Source of the DNA: an uncultured Alphaproteobacteria bacterium
GTDB taxonomy: Bacteria; Pseudomonadota; Alphaproteobacteria; SP197
NCBI GenBank assembly: GCA_938048755.1
Contig: CALIUG010000166.1
Coordinates: forward strand, 1 to 36,827
Reading direction: 5' to 3'
Length of the DNA stretch: 36,827 nucleotides
A model generated the notes under the pieces. It had not been told where the DNA came from. It saw nothing but the letters and a program-made list of their open reading frames with translations, and made no database searches. Of this stretch, positions 16,230-24,598 are shown piece by piece; the first letter of the stretch is position 1, and every line of letters begins with the position of its first letter. The position numbers were made by a program, and so were the translations under genes.

Positions 16230-17114
16230 TCAACCCTTGTTGAGTAATAGATTCTTGGCGAATGCGGCGAGATCACTCGTGACGTCCCCGTCCTCAAGGC
16301 CGAAGGCAAGATTGGCCTGGAGGAACCCCAGCTTGGTCCCGCAGTCAAAGCGCGTGCCACTGAAACGCAATCCGTGAAACGGTGCGGCGCCGATCATCTT
16401 TGCCATGGCATCCGTGAGCTGCACTTCGTTGCCCGCTGTGGGTTCCTGACGCTCCAGGTGCCCGAAAATCTCAGGAAGCAGGATGTAGCGGCCAATGATC
16501 GTCAGGGTCGAGGGCGCCACGTCGGGCTCGGGCTTCTCGACCAGGCCTTTGACTTCAGCCACATGTCCATCGTCCTCCCCGACATCAAGAACGCCATATC
16601 GGTTGGTGTGTTCCCTGGGAACATCCTGGACCGCGACGACGTTACCGCCGGTACGTTCGTAGAGTTCTACGAGTTCGCCGATACAGGGGCGATCCCCAAG
16701 CACGAGGTCGTCGGGCAGAAACACGGCAAAGGGCTCATCACCGACGGCGTGACGAGCACACCAGACGGCATGGCCCAGGCCTTTGGGTTGTTGCTGGCGC
16801 ACCGAAATGACGTTGCCCGGTGCGGGAACCATGGCACGTGAACGGCCCAGCTCTGCCGTCTTGCCCCGTGCTTCGAGCGTGCGTTCGAGTTCGAAGGCCA
16901 GGTCGAAATGATCATCAATCGCCGACTTGCCGCGACCGTTGACGAAAATGAACTGCTCGATACCTGCCGAGGCCGCCTCGTCCACGGCATGTTGGATCAA
17001 GGGACGGTCAAGAACCGTCAGCATTTCCTTGGCCATGGCCTTGGTAGCCGGAAGGAACCTTGTTCCCAGGCCGGCAACCGGGAAAACGGCCTTGCGTACG
17101 CGCGGATGAGTCAT
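16230..17114 (-). CDS. galU: UTP--glucose-1-phosphate uridylyltransferase
   Basis: GalU makes UDP-glucose from UTP and glucose 1-phosphate. The 294 residues begin with the nucleotidyltransferase signature FPVAGLGTRFLPATKAMAKEML; Arg19 and Lys25/Lys29 fit the pyrophosphorylase loop. The usual Pro before KEML is replaced by Ala, a small oddity that leaves the Lys intact. PKGLGHAVWCARH and VEKPEPDVAPS are typical GalU segments, as is the C-terminal GTRFDCGTKLGFLQAN. It is the first gene of galU-ugd-pmm. The 118 bp before it, up to the J-protein stop, should contain the promoter, though no clear -35/-10 stood out. Assignment is secure. Confidence 0.97.
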   Translation of the reverse strand: MTHPRVRKAVFPVAGLGTRFLPATKAMAKEMLTVLDRPLIQHAVDEAASAGIEQFIFVNGRGKSAIDDHFDLAFELERTLEARGKTAELGRSRAMVPAPGNVISVRQQQPKGLGHAVWCARHAVGDEPFAVFLPDDLVLGDRPCIGELVELYERTGGNVVAVQDVPREHTNRYGVLDVGEDDGHVAEVKGLVEKPEPDVAPSTLTIIGRYILLPEIFGHLERQEPTAGNEVQLTDAMAKMIGAAPFHGLRFSGTRFDCGTKLGFLQANLAFGLEDGDVTSDLAAFAKNLLLNKG

Positions 17115-17232
17115 AACGGTTGAATGCTTCCAAAGGGATCAATTCTTTTGGCGCGCGGATACACCAACTGAGCCGGGGTTGCCAGCATCGCATACCAGAT
17201 AGGCAATCGCGCAAGGCCCGGAAGTCAGCGTT

Positions 17233-17688
17233 CTAGTTGCCCAACAATGTGTCTCGAGCCTGATTAAGTTGGCTCGCAAACCACGCTGAGCCGCCCTTGT
17301 CAGGGTGATTTGCCGTCATCAGTTTCCGGTGTGCCTCTTTGATCTCTTCGTCACTCGCATCCGGGGCAACACCGAGAATCTCGGCGGCCTCCTTGTAGGT
17401 CATGGACCCGCTCGACTGCGGTTGCTGGGGGCCATAACCGGCACGACCAGCGAACGAATCTGCCATCCTCCTGCGCCAGGGAAACAGAATGGGGAACAAA
17501 AGCATGCCCGGCAGAAGAGCAGGACGGAAGAATCCCATGGCCAACAAAACCAGGATCACCAGGATCAGAAATCCGACCACACCCCACTTCAGCCATCGCA
17601 CGACCCGCGAAGCAGGAGCATTGATGCTGATCCAGGCAAAGGCCCAGATCAGCAACACAAGGCCAATTCCGGCGAGAAGGTATGTCAT
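17233..17688 (-). CDS. Membrane-anchored J-domain protein, Tim14/Pam18-like
   Basis: A 151-residue protein with a hydrophobic N-terminal half and a C-terminal J domain. Residues 2-20 and 35-55 are probable membrane helices, with a further hydrophobic stretch at 56-70. After a Gly/Pro/Gln-rich linker (about 81-95), MTYKEAAEILGVAPDAS opens the J domain and His128-Pro129-Asp130 in NHPDKGGS is the Hsp70-stimulating motif. NHPDKGGS followed by a short SQLNQARDTLL helix is the form seen in mitochondrial Tim14/Pam18 and in alphaproteobacterial Tim14-like proteins. It should recruit DnaK to the inner face of the membrane. It lies 42 bp after smpB on the same strand, probably in the same operon. Its substrate is unknown. 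Confidence 0.85.
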   Translation of the reverse strand: MTYLLAGIGLVLLIWAFAWISINAPASRVVRWLKWGVVGFLILVILVLLAMGFFRPALLPGMLLFPILFPWRRRMADSFAGRAGYGPQQPQSSGSMTYKEAAEILGVAPDASDEEIKEAHRKLMTANHPDKGGSAWFASQLNQARDTLLGN

Positions 17689-17730
17689 TCAGGTCACTTG
17701 GCGTGGCAATGGACGCATTACAACATGCGC

Positions 17731-18204
17731 TCAGCCGCGATTCCGCATCAGGCGTTCCTGCTGGCGTTTCCAATCGCGATCACGCACGGCAGCACGCTTG
17801 TCATAACTGTGCTTGCCCTTGCCCAGGCCCAGTTCAACCTTGGCGATGCCGCTGCTGTTGAAATAGAGACTGAGCGGAACCAGCGTGAAGCCCGACCGGT
17901 TCGTCGCGGCAGTCAGGCGTGCAATCTCCTTGTGGTGCAGCAGGAGCTTGCGTGACCTGTTGGGCTCATGATTGTCACGGCCAGCAGGATCGTATTGAGG
18001 AATGTGGCAACCCTCCAGCCAAAGGGCGCCATCCTTTTCGCGTGCAAACGCCTCGTTGATGGTGGCGCGCCCAGCGCGAAGCGACTTCACTTCGGTACCG
18101 GTCAGGACAATCCCGGCCTCAATCCGGTCATCGATGAAATAGTCACGCAGCGCCTTGCGATTGCGCGCGACACTTCCACTGGTGGGCGATTCCTTCTTGG
18201 CCAT
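17731..18204 (-). CDS. smpB: SsrA-binding protein SmpB
   Basis: SmpB binds tmRNA and brings it to stalled ribosomes for trans-translation. The 157 residues show the expected features: an N-terminal basic tail leading into NRKALRDYFIDDRIEAG, then LTGTEVKSLRAGRATINEAFA, IPQYDPAGRDNHEP and RSRKLLLHHKEI. The C-terminal basic tail, needed to occupy the mRNA channel, is KGKHSYDKRAAVRDRDWKRQ. It follows dapA by seven bases, a pairing frequent in alphaproteobacteria. No ssrA gene was seen in the window. Assignment is secure. Confidence 0.98.
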   Translation of the reverse strand: MAKKESPTSGSVARNRKALRDYFIDDRIEAGIVLTGTEVKSLRAGRATINEAFAREKDGALWLEGCHIPQYDPAGRDNHEPNRSRKLLLHHKEIARLTAATNRSGFTLVPLSLYFNSSGIAKVELGLGKGKHSYDKRAAVRDRDWKRQQERLMRNRG

Positions 18205-18211
18205 CCTGCAG

Positions 18212-19099
18212 TCAGTCGATCAGGCCGACTTGTCGCATTGCCTTCTCCACGCTTTCCCGGGCCCCAGGACTTGCCGAAACCAGCGGAAGTCGGACGGAGC
18301 CATCCCCCCAACCCAGCAGGCTGGCGCCATACTTCACAGGCCCGGGGCTGGTTTCTACGAACATGGCCTCATGAATGGGCATGAGCTTGTTCTGGATGTC
18401 ACGGGCTTCGTCATAGTTGCCCTTCTGCCAGGCTTCGTGCATCTGCGAGCAGAGAGCCGGAGCGATGTTGGCGGTCACGGAAATACATCCGTGTCCACCC
18501 ATGCCCAGCAACCCGATTGCCGCGGCATCTTCGCCGGAGAGCTGAACAAAGTCCGGGCCACAGTGGTAGCGCTGCTTGGATACGCGGTCCGCTGCCGCCG
18601 TGGATTCCTTGCAGCCCACGATGTTGGGCAGTTCCGACAGACGGCGCATGGTGTCGAGACCGATGTCGACACCGGTTCGGCTGGGAATGTTGTAGACGAT
18701 GATCGGCAGGTCCACAGCATCGTTGACCGCCTTGAAGTGCTGATAGAGCCCTTCCTGGGTCGGCTTGTTATAATACCCAGTGACAATCAGAGCGGCATCC
18801 GCGCCAGCTTCCTTCGCACTTCGGGTCAGCATCACGCATTCATCGGTCGAATTCGAGCCTGTGCCGGCCACGACGGGAACACGCCCGGCTGCAGCTTCCA
18901 CGCACAGCCGCACCGCATTCATGTCCTCGTCATGAGACATGGTCGGCGACTCGCCGGTCGTACCCATGGGAACAAGACCGTGGGTACCCTGCTCGATATG
19001 CCAGTTCACAAAGTCCTGATAGGCTTTCTCGTCAATCTTTCCGTCACGAAAGAGTGTGATGAGCGCAACGAATGATCCCTTCAACCTTTCGGTTGTCAT
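18212..19099 (-). CDS. dapA: 4-hydroxy-tetrahydrodipicolinate synthase
   Basis: DapA condenses aspartate semialdehyde with pyruvate in lysine and diaminopimelate synthesis. The 295-residue protein has the Schiff-base Lys164 in VGCKEST, Tyr136 in IVYNIPSRTGVD and the proton-relay Thr pair in GTTGES (residues 47-48), matching Escherichia coli DapA with an offset of three. The start is the ATG at 19099, preceded by AAGGGA nine bases away; the frame continues upstream to 19246 but has no family resemblance there. smpB follows after seven bases. A candidate promoter (TTGCGG-N16-TTATGT) lies at 19133-19160. The N-acetylneuraminate lyase family is the main alternative, made less likely by the standard DapA motif set. 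Confidence 0.95.
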   Translation of the reverse strand: MTTERLKGSFVALITLFRDGKIDEKAYQDFVNWHIEQGTHGLVPMGTTGESPTMSHDEDMNAVRLCVEAAAGRVPVVAGTGSNSTDECVMLTRSAKEAGADAALIVTGYYNKPTQEGLYQHFKAVNDAVDLPIIVYNIPSRTGVDIGLDTMRRLSELPNIVGCKESTAAADRVSKQRYHCGPDFVQLSGEDAAAIGLLGMGGHGCISVTANIAPALCSQMHEAWQKGNYDEARDIQNKLMPIHEAMFVETSPGPVKYGASLLGWGDGSVRLPLVSASPGARESVEKAMRQVGLID

Positions 19100-19132
19100 G
19101 GCCGTGATCCCTTGTGGACGAGAAGGCGCGCA

Positions 19133-19160
19133 ACATAATCTCAGCGCTGCCTTACCGCAA
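19133..19160 (-). promoter_or_regulatory. Candidate promoter of dapA-smpB
   Basis: On the minus strand TTGCGG (19160-19155) and TTATGT (19138-19133) are 16 bases apart, and the start codon at 19099 lies 34 bases below the -10. The match to consensus is moderate. The same 114-bp gap separates dapA from the divergent PLP-lyase gene. Confidence 0.3.
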
Positions 19161-19213
19161 GCCGACCTCGCATCGCCTGCCAGGTCGCGGTAACGTCGGG
19201 CAACCTCACGCAG

Positions 19214-20212
19214 ATGGATCCCTGCATGGACGCACCGCGACCCCAACTGGGCGATATTGAGAACGCTGCCTCGCGCCTGGCAGGATATGCCGTCAGGACA
19301 CCGTTGCTGGAGTCACCGTTGCTCAATCAGCAACTTGGTGGTCGCCTTCTGATCAAACCCGAATGCCTGCAGCTCACCGGCTCCTTCAAGTTTCGTGGCG
19401 CCTTCAACAGGATCAGCCAGCTGACGCCCGATCAGTTAAAGAAGGGCGTGATTGCCTTTTCGTCGGGCAACCACGCCCAGGGTGTTGCGGCAGCAGCGCA
19501 CATCAAGGGCACCCAAGCCGTCATCGTGATGCCGGAAGATGCACCACGCATCAAGATCGACAACACCCGCGCGTGGGGCGCTGAAGTGGTGACCTATGAC
19601 CGCCATGGCGACGACCGCGAAGCCGTCGCGGCAGCGATTCAGGAGGAACGGGGTCTGGTTCTGGTGCCCCCCTATGACGACCCCGACATTATCGCAGGCC
19701 AGGGCACAGTCGGCCTTGAGATCGCTGATGACTGCGACGAACAGAACCTTGCACCGGACGCCGTTGTGGTCTGCTGCGGCGGCGGCGGACTCAGTGCCGG
19801 TTCAGCAATCGCATTATCCCAGCGTTTTGGTGATTGCGCGCTGCACACCGCAGAACCCGAAGGATGGGACGACACGGCGCAATCCCTGGCCTGTGGGGCC
19901 AGAGTGGAGATCGAAGAGGCATCTGCATCCATCTGCGACGCACTGATGGCACCGACACCCGGCAAGCAGACCTTTGCCATCAACCGAGAACTGTACACAT
20001 CGGGCGTGACGGTCACCGAACAGGAAGTCATCGATGCGATGGCAACGGCCCTGGCCATCTTCAAGATCGTCGTTGAGCCTGGCGGGGCGGTCGCTCTGGC
20101 CTCGGCATTAAGCGGTCATGTTCCGGTGGAGGGCCGAACGGTCGTCGCCATCATTTCTGGCGGCAATGTCGATCCCGAACTTTTCACCCAATTGCTTTCG
20201 CGAGCATCATGA
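19214..20212 (+). CDS. Threonine/serine dehydratase family PLP enzyme, no ACT domain
   Basis: The 332-residue protein is a fold-type II PLP enzyme of the threonine dehydratase/serine racemase group. The cofactor Lys59 is in LTGSFKFRGA, the phosphate-binding Gly loop is CCGGGGLSAG (about residues 187-196), and SSGNHAQGVA contacts the substrate carboxylate. The ACT regulatory domain of biosynthetic IlvA is absent, so it resembles catabolic threonine dehydratase, 3-hydroxyaspartate dehydratase or serine racemase; these cannot be separated by eye. It should deaminate a beta-hydroxy amino acid to a keto acid and ammonia. Start is either ATG 19214 or ATG 19226; the latter has GGAT about seven bases upstream. 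The stop overlaps the next start as ATGA, so the isomerase-like gene is translationally coupled. Confidence 0.88.
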   Translation: MDPCMDAPRPQLGDIENAASRLAGYAVRTPLLESPLLNQQLGGRLLIKPECLQLTGSFKFRGAFNRISQLTPDQLKKGVIAFSSGNHAQGVAAAAHIKGTQAVIVMPEDAPRIKIDNTRAWGAEVVTYDRHGDDREAVAAAIQEERGLVLVPPYDDPDIIAGQGTVGLEIADDCDEQNLAPDAVVVCCGGGGLSAGSAIALSQRFGDCALHTAEPEGWDDTAQSLACGARVEIEEASASICDALMAPTPGKQTFAINRELYTSGVTVTEQEVIDAMATALAIFKIVVEPGGAVALASALSGHVPVEGRTVVAIISGGNVDPELFTQLLSRAS

Positions 20213-21252
20213 GTTCCGAAGGGACAGAGCGCACCGTGAGGCTGGCGCTGCATACCTTCAGCTACGAGCAGCATTTCCTTCACAAGCCGGGGTTTGACGC
20301 CCACAGATTTCTTGCCAAGGCGAGCGAACGTGCGATGGCAGGCGTTCACATCAGCCTGAACGGCTATCAGTTCCGATGTGCCGGCGGGACAGATCCCGAA
20401 CGGCTGGAAGAGATTGGTGCCGACGCGCGTGAACGAGGGTTCTTTGTCGAATGCGACACCTCCGGCACGGACCCCGAGCACCTTGAACAACTCGCCAGGG
20501 CCGCGCGCCAGCTGGGTGCAGATCGCCTGCGCACCTATACCCGCCATACCGGCTCTCCTGACGATGTCAGGGACGCCACCGCGGAGGATCTGAGACTTGC
20601 GGCGCCGCGCGTTGCCGATGAAGGCATTTGTCTGCTACTCGAGAACCATGAAGATTTCACGGGCCAGGAGGTCTGCGACATCCTCGATGCGGTCGCCCAT
20701 CCCTCGGTTGGTGCGCTGTATGATTTCGGCAATTCCATGAACGTCGCCGAGGAGCCTATGGACGCTGCCAAGGCAATGGCAAAGCACATCCGTTCCGTTC
20801 ACCTGAAAGACCATGCTGTGATCACCGGCGAGGATGGCGACAGCATGATTGCCGGCGTTCCCAACGGCTCCGGCACAATCGACATCACTGGAATTCTGGA
20901 ATTCCTGATTGATGATGCTGGCCTGGAGCGGATCTGCATCGAAAGCAGCTACGGCTATTGTTCAACGGTGACCCGCAACCAGAAACAATTCGGTGCGGCA
21001 AGCCGTGCGAGCCCGACCTTCAAGCCGCGCACAGGTCCGTTCGAGCGCGCAGACGTTCTTCTCGATGCCGATGCTCTTTATCAACGCGACCCCGACGCAT
21101 TGTTTGATCTTGAAGAATCAGCTGTCGCGCGCGGGATCGCTCATACCAGGCAGGCTCTCGAAGGGCTCGGCTTTCAGCCGCATCGAAATGGCCGGGGCGG
21201 CTTGTATGTTCGCGGCAGGCAGGAACTAGCCCTGGCAAAGCGGCATGGCTGA
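20209..21252 (+). CDS. Sugar phosphate isomerase/epimerase-like TIM-barrel protein
   Basis: A 347-residue protein of the xylose-isomerase-like TIM-barrel superfamily, which includes AP endonuclease 2, hydroxypyruvate isomerase, keto-sugar epimerases and IolE-like dehydratases. Four metal-ligand positions of the fold can be followed: Glu in LLLENHEDF, Asp in ALYDFGN, His in SVHLKDH and Glu in ERICIESSYG. The C-terminal ~80 residues are charged and extend beyond the barrel. Its start codon overlaps the PLP-lyase stop (ATGA), so the two are co-expressed and may handle one compound, for example a hydroxylated amino acid or its keto acid. That link is inference. The substrate is not identifiable. 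Confidence 0.82.
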   Translation: MSSEGTERTVRLALHTFSYEQHFLHKPGFDAHRFLAKASERAMAGVHISLNGYQFRCAGGTDPERLEEIGADARERGFFVECDTSGTDPEHLEQLARAARQLGADRLRTYTRHTGSPDDVRDATAEDLRLAAPRVADEGICLLLENHEDFTGQEVCDILDAVAHPSVGALYDFGNSMNVAEEPMDAAKAMAKHIRSVHLKDHAVITGEDGDSMIAGVPNGSGTIDITGILEFLIDDAGLERICIESSYGYCSTVTRNQKQFGAASRASPTFKPRTGPFERADVLLDADALYQRDPDALFDLEESAVARGIAHTRQALEGLGFQPHRNGRGGLYVRGRQELALAKRHG

Positions 21253-21324
21253 TCGCGTCAGAGTCTGCATGGACGCCGCAGGCAATGCACGATAGACAGC
21301 GCGCAACCCAATCGGAATTCTGGC

Positions 21325-22299
21325 ATGACCGTACTTGTAACAGGCGCCGCAGGCTTTATCGGCTCTCATGTATCCCACGCGCTGCTTGACCGGGGCGACG
21401 ACGTTGTCGGGCTCGACAACGTCAACGACTACTATGATGTCACCCTGAAGGAAGCGCGGTTGCGGCGGCTCGAACTGCGCGATGGTTTCCGCAACTTGCG
21501 CGAGGATATTGCAGACAAGGATGCTGTTGTCGGGCTGGCCAGGACCATGCCCGAGATTACGGGCATTGTGCATCTGGCGGCCCAGGCCGGTGTCCGTCAC
21601 TCTCTGACGGATCCCCATGCCTATACCGCAGCCAATGTCGAAGGCCAGCTCAACATCCTGGAGCTCGCACGCCACCTGCCGGACCTTCGGCACTGCGTCT
21701 ATGCCAGCTCTTCGTCCGTCTATGGCGGCAATACCAAGATCCCCTTCTCGATCGATGATCGCGTGGAAAAGCCGGTATCTCTCTATGCCGCAACCAAGAA
21801 GGCTGGCGAGTTGATGGCCTATTGCTACAGCCATCTCTATGACATTCCCGCAACCGGGCTGCGGTTCTTCACGGTTTACGGACCCTGGGGCCGCCCCGAC
21901 ATGTCGGCCTATATCTTCACCAAGGCCATCTTTGAAGGAAAGCCCATCCAGATCTTCAACAACGGAGATATGCGCCGGGACTTCACCTATATCGACGACA
22001 TCGTTGCCGGCGTTCTGGCAACCCTTGACCGACAGCCCTCAGGCACGCCACCGCAGACCGTCTACAATCTGGGTAACCACCGCAGCGAACCGCTGATGAA
22101 GTTCATCGAGATTCTGGAGCAGGCCATCGGCAGGGAAGCGATCAAGGAATTCGCCCCCATGCAGCCCGGTGACGTCAAGGAGACCTATGCCGATATCGAG
22201 GCCTCGCAACGTGATCTGGGCTTTGAGCCGGCGACGTCAATCGAGGAAGGCCTGCCCAGGTTTGTCGACTGGTTCCGCAACCACCACGGCTACAACTGA
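21325..22299 (+). CDS. UDP-glucuronate 4-epimerase (NAD-dependent epimerase family)
   Basis: A 324-residue extended-SDR epimerase. GAAGFIGSH (residues 7-15) binds NAD. DNVNDYYDVTLKEARLRRL is the signature separating UDP-glucuronate 4-epimerases from GalE. The catalytic residues are in the SSSSVYGG stretch (Ser) and Tyr154-Ala-Ala-Thr-Lys158. FFTVYGPWGRPDMS is also typical of this subgroup. It would turn UDP-glucuronate, the product of ugd at 14.9-16.2 kb, into UDP-galacturonate for envelope polysaccharide. It follows the TIM-barrel gene by 72 bp. Its last 10 bp overlap the 3' end of the convergent ydcF-like gene. Identity as an epimerase is firm; substrate is by family signature. Confidence 0.92.
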   Translation: MTVLVTGAAGFIGSHVSHALLDRGDDVVGLDNVNDYYDVTLKEARLRRLELRDGFRNLREDIADKDAVVGLARTMPEITGIVHLAAQAGVRHSLTDPHAYTAANVEGQLNILELARHLPDLRHCVYASSSSVYGGNTKIPFSIDDRVEKPVSLYAATKKAGELMAYCYSHLYDIPATGLRFFTVYGPWGRPDMSAYIFTKAIFEGKPIQIFNNGDMRRDFTYIDDIVAGVLATLDRQPSGTPPQTVYNLGNHRSEPLMKFIEILEQAIGREAIKEFAPMQPGDVKETYADIEASQRDLGFEPATSIEEGLPRFVDWFRNHHGYN

Positions 22300-23114
22300 T
22301 CAGCCTCCGGCTCGGGCGCTGGAAACAGCACATCCGTCCGGTCCATCAGTCTGTAGGCGGCCAGCCCCAGATACTCGTGTAGCGCCAGCGTGACCCCACG
22401 CAGGTTTCCGTCGAGGCCCACACCAAACAGACCGGTTCCCTCAGGGGCCGTGCGGTAGTCAACCGGATAGGGAATCATCTCCCAGCCCGCCTTGCGGAAG
22501 ACGCCCACCGATCGCGGCATGTGCCAGGCCGACGTGACCAGAAGCCAGACCTCGCCAGGCTTGGGATTGAGGGTATCAAAGGTCAGGACAGCGTTGTCAT
22601 AGGTGTTTGCGGCACGGTCCTCAAACATCACACGTTCGGGACCAAGTCCCAGTTCTTCAAACGTCATGCGCGCGACATCCGCTTCGGTCAAGCCACTGCG
22701 ACCGTTGCCGCCGGTAAAGACAATGCGCGCCTCGGGGAAACGTCTCGAGAGCGCAACGGCTTCGATCATCCGCTCGCCACTGCCATTGAACGTCATGTGA
22801 CCCCGGGTCTGGGTCACCTTCATGTTTTGCCCGCCGCCCAGAACGATGATGCCATCGACATAGTCAGGCAGATGCGGTTCGGGAAATCTGTTCTCCAGGG
22901 GCCGCAGCAGCAGGGTTCCAATGGGGAAGAGCGCCAGAATGACCAGGGTGAGCGTGGCAACACCGCCAAACCACAGACCCAGCTTTCTTGTCCCGGCGAA
23001 CAGAGTCATGACCCAGCCACCGACAAACATGAGAAGCAGCAAGTGGCCAGGTTGCAGCAGTGTCCAGATGATGTGCGATAGAGTGGGCATGTTGCTTTTG
23101 CTGGTGTCGCGCAT
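22290..23114 (-). CDS. YdcF/ElyC-like family membrane protein (DUF218)
   Basis: The 274 residues comprise two N-terminal membrane helices (about 13-32 and 42-69) and a DUF218/YdcF domain. That domain shows VDGIIVLGGGQ, the VFTGGNGRSGLTEADVARM region, FEDRAANTYDNA and SAWHMPRSVGVFRKAGW, as in the Escherichia coli ElyC (YcbC) and SanA relatives. ElyC affects undecaprenyl-lipid carrier and envelope biogenesis; YdcF-type domains bind nucleotide cofactors. Its place among nucleotide-sugar genes (epimerase downstream, manC divergent upstream) fits an envelope role, by inference. GAGG directly precedes ATG 23114; a second ATG at 23090, right before the first helix, is a possible alternative start. 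Confidence 0.87.
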   Translation of the reverse strand: MRDTSKSNMPTLSHIIWTLLQPGHLLLLMFVGGWVMTLFAGTRKLGLWFGGVATLTLVILALFPIGTLLLRPLENRFPEPHLPDYVDGIIVLGGGQNMKVTQTRGHMTFNGSGERMIEAVALSRRFPEARIVFTGGNGRSGLTEADVARMTFEELGLGPERVMFEDRAANTYDNAVLTFDTLNPKPGEVWLLVTSAWHMPRSVGVFRKAGWEMIPYPVDYRTAPEGTGLFGVGLDGNLRGVTLALHEYLGLAAYRLMDRTDVLFPAPEPEADQL

Positions 23115-23173
23115 CCTCTGTATAAAGCGGGCCAGCCAATCGGCACAGTAGAAGCTTTCCGGATATCACCTTC

Positions 23174-24598
23174 ATGGCCACCCCTTCCCCGGCGCAGATT
23201 GTTCCCCTGATCCTTTCAGGGGGCAGTGGAACGCGGCTTTGGCCACTGTCGCGCACCCTGCGTCCCAAACAGCTTCTGGCGCTGATGAGCGAACATTCGC
23301 TTCTGCAGGAAACCGCCCTGCGGTTTGCCGATGATCCAAGGTTTTCAGCCCCCATTATCGTGTGCAACGAGGAGCATCGCTTTGTCATTGCCGAGCAGTT
23401 GCGTGAGATCGGGGTAGAGCCGGCCGCGATCATCCTCGAGCCCATGGCGCGCAATACCGCACCGGCCATTGCTGCTGCAGCGGCAACGGTTGCTCCCGAT
23501 ACGGTGATGATTGCCGTTCCGTCAGACGGCTATATCGGGGACACTGCGGGCTATCGCGATTGCATTGCCGAAGCTCTGCCGGTCGCAAGCCAGGATTGGA
23601 TCGTCACATTCGGCGTCGAACCGAGCCGCCCGGAAACAGGGTACGGCTATATCGAGGAAAGCGACGACATGCTTTCTTCCGGCATTCGCCGGATCGCGAA
23701 ATTCCACGAAAAGCCCGACCTCGAACGCGCCCGTGGTTATCTTCAGGATGACAGATTCCTTTGGAATCCCAGCCTTTTCCTGTTTCGTGCGGGCTTTCTT
23801 CTTGATGAGCTTGATCGTCTGACGCCCGAGATCGTGCCGGCGGTGCGGAACGCCGTGACGGCAGCACGCAATGACCTCGACTTCCTGCGTCTGGATCAGG
23901 AGGCTTTTGCTTCAGCAGCCTCCATTTCCATCGACTATGCCCTGATGGAAAAGACCGAACGGGCCGCGACAGCGCGGCTGCGTTCTTCCTGGAGCGATGT
24001 CGGTTCCTGGCAGGAGCTCTGGCAGCGTGGTGAAAAAGACGCCAACGGCAATGTCCTGACAGGCGACGTTCTCGTGGAGGCCAGCACCAACAGCTATGTT
24101 CGAAGCGATGGCCCACTGGTTGCCGTGCTCGGCCTTGATGATCATGTCGTGGTCGCGACCAAGGATGTGGTCATGGTTGCACCCCTGGCCCAGGCTCAGG
24201 AGGTCAAACGGCTGGCCGAGCGTGTCGCTGATGAGGGCCGCAACGAGCATGAGATACACCCACGGGTCTATCGTCCCTGGGGTTACTATGAAGGCATCGA
24301 TGTCGGCGATGGATTCCATGTCAAGCGCATCATGGTGAAACCGGGCAGCCGCCTTTCCCTGCAACGACACCAGAAACGTTCAGAGCACTGGATTGTCGTC
24401 GAGGGCCGCGCCCACATCACCATTGACGATCGCACCTTCGACCTTGATGCCAATCAGTCGACCTTCGTCCCCATCGGCTCGGTACATCGCCTGGAGAATC
24501 TGACCGACGCACCGCTTCTGATGATCGAGGTTCAGTCAGGATCCTATCTGGGCGAGGACGACATCGAGCGTCTGGAAGACGACTACAACCGAAACTAG
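23174..24598 (+). CDS. manC: Bifunctional mannose-1-phosphate guanylyltransferase/mannose-6-phosphate isomerase
   Basis: A 474-residue type II phosphomannose isomerase/GDP-mannose pyrophosphorylase. The N-terminal guanylyltransferase domain (to about residue 345) carries LSGGSGTRLWPLSR and the Lys-containing RPKQLLAL, with FHEKPD and WNPSLFLF. A C-terminal cupin domain (about 360-474) holds QRHQKRSEHW, the metal-binding isomerase motif, and FVPIGSVHRLEN. Together they turn fructose 6-phosphate and mannose 1-phosphate into GDP-mannose, with phosphomannomutase at 13.5 kb supplying the middle step. The gene stands alone on its strand, divergent from the ydcF-like gene, and is convergent with the LysR gene through a shared CTAG stop. 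Assignment is secure. Confidence 0.97.
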   Translation: MATPSPAQIVPLILSGGSGTRLWPLSRTLRPKQLLALMSEHSLLQETALRFADDPRFSAPIIVCNEEHRFVIAEQLREIGVEPAAIILEPMARNTAPAIAAAAATVAPDTVMIAVPSDGYIGDTAGYRDCIAEALPVASQDWIVTFGVEPSRPETGYGYIEESDDMLSSGIRRIAKFHEKPDLERARGYLQDDRFLWNPSLFLFRAGFLLDELDRLTPEIVPAVRNAVTAARNDLDFLRLDQEAFASAASISIDYALMEKTERAATARLRSSWSDVGSWQELWQRGEKDANGNVLTGDVLVEASTNSYVRSDGPLVAVLGLDDHVVVATKDVVMVAPLAQAQEVKRLAERVADEGRNEHEIHPRVYRPWGYYEGIDVGDGFHVKRIMVKPGSRLSLQRHQKRSEHWIVVEGRAHITIDDRTFDLDANQSTFVPIGSVHRLENLTDAPLLMIEVQSGSYLGEDDIERLEDDYNRN

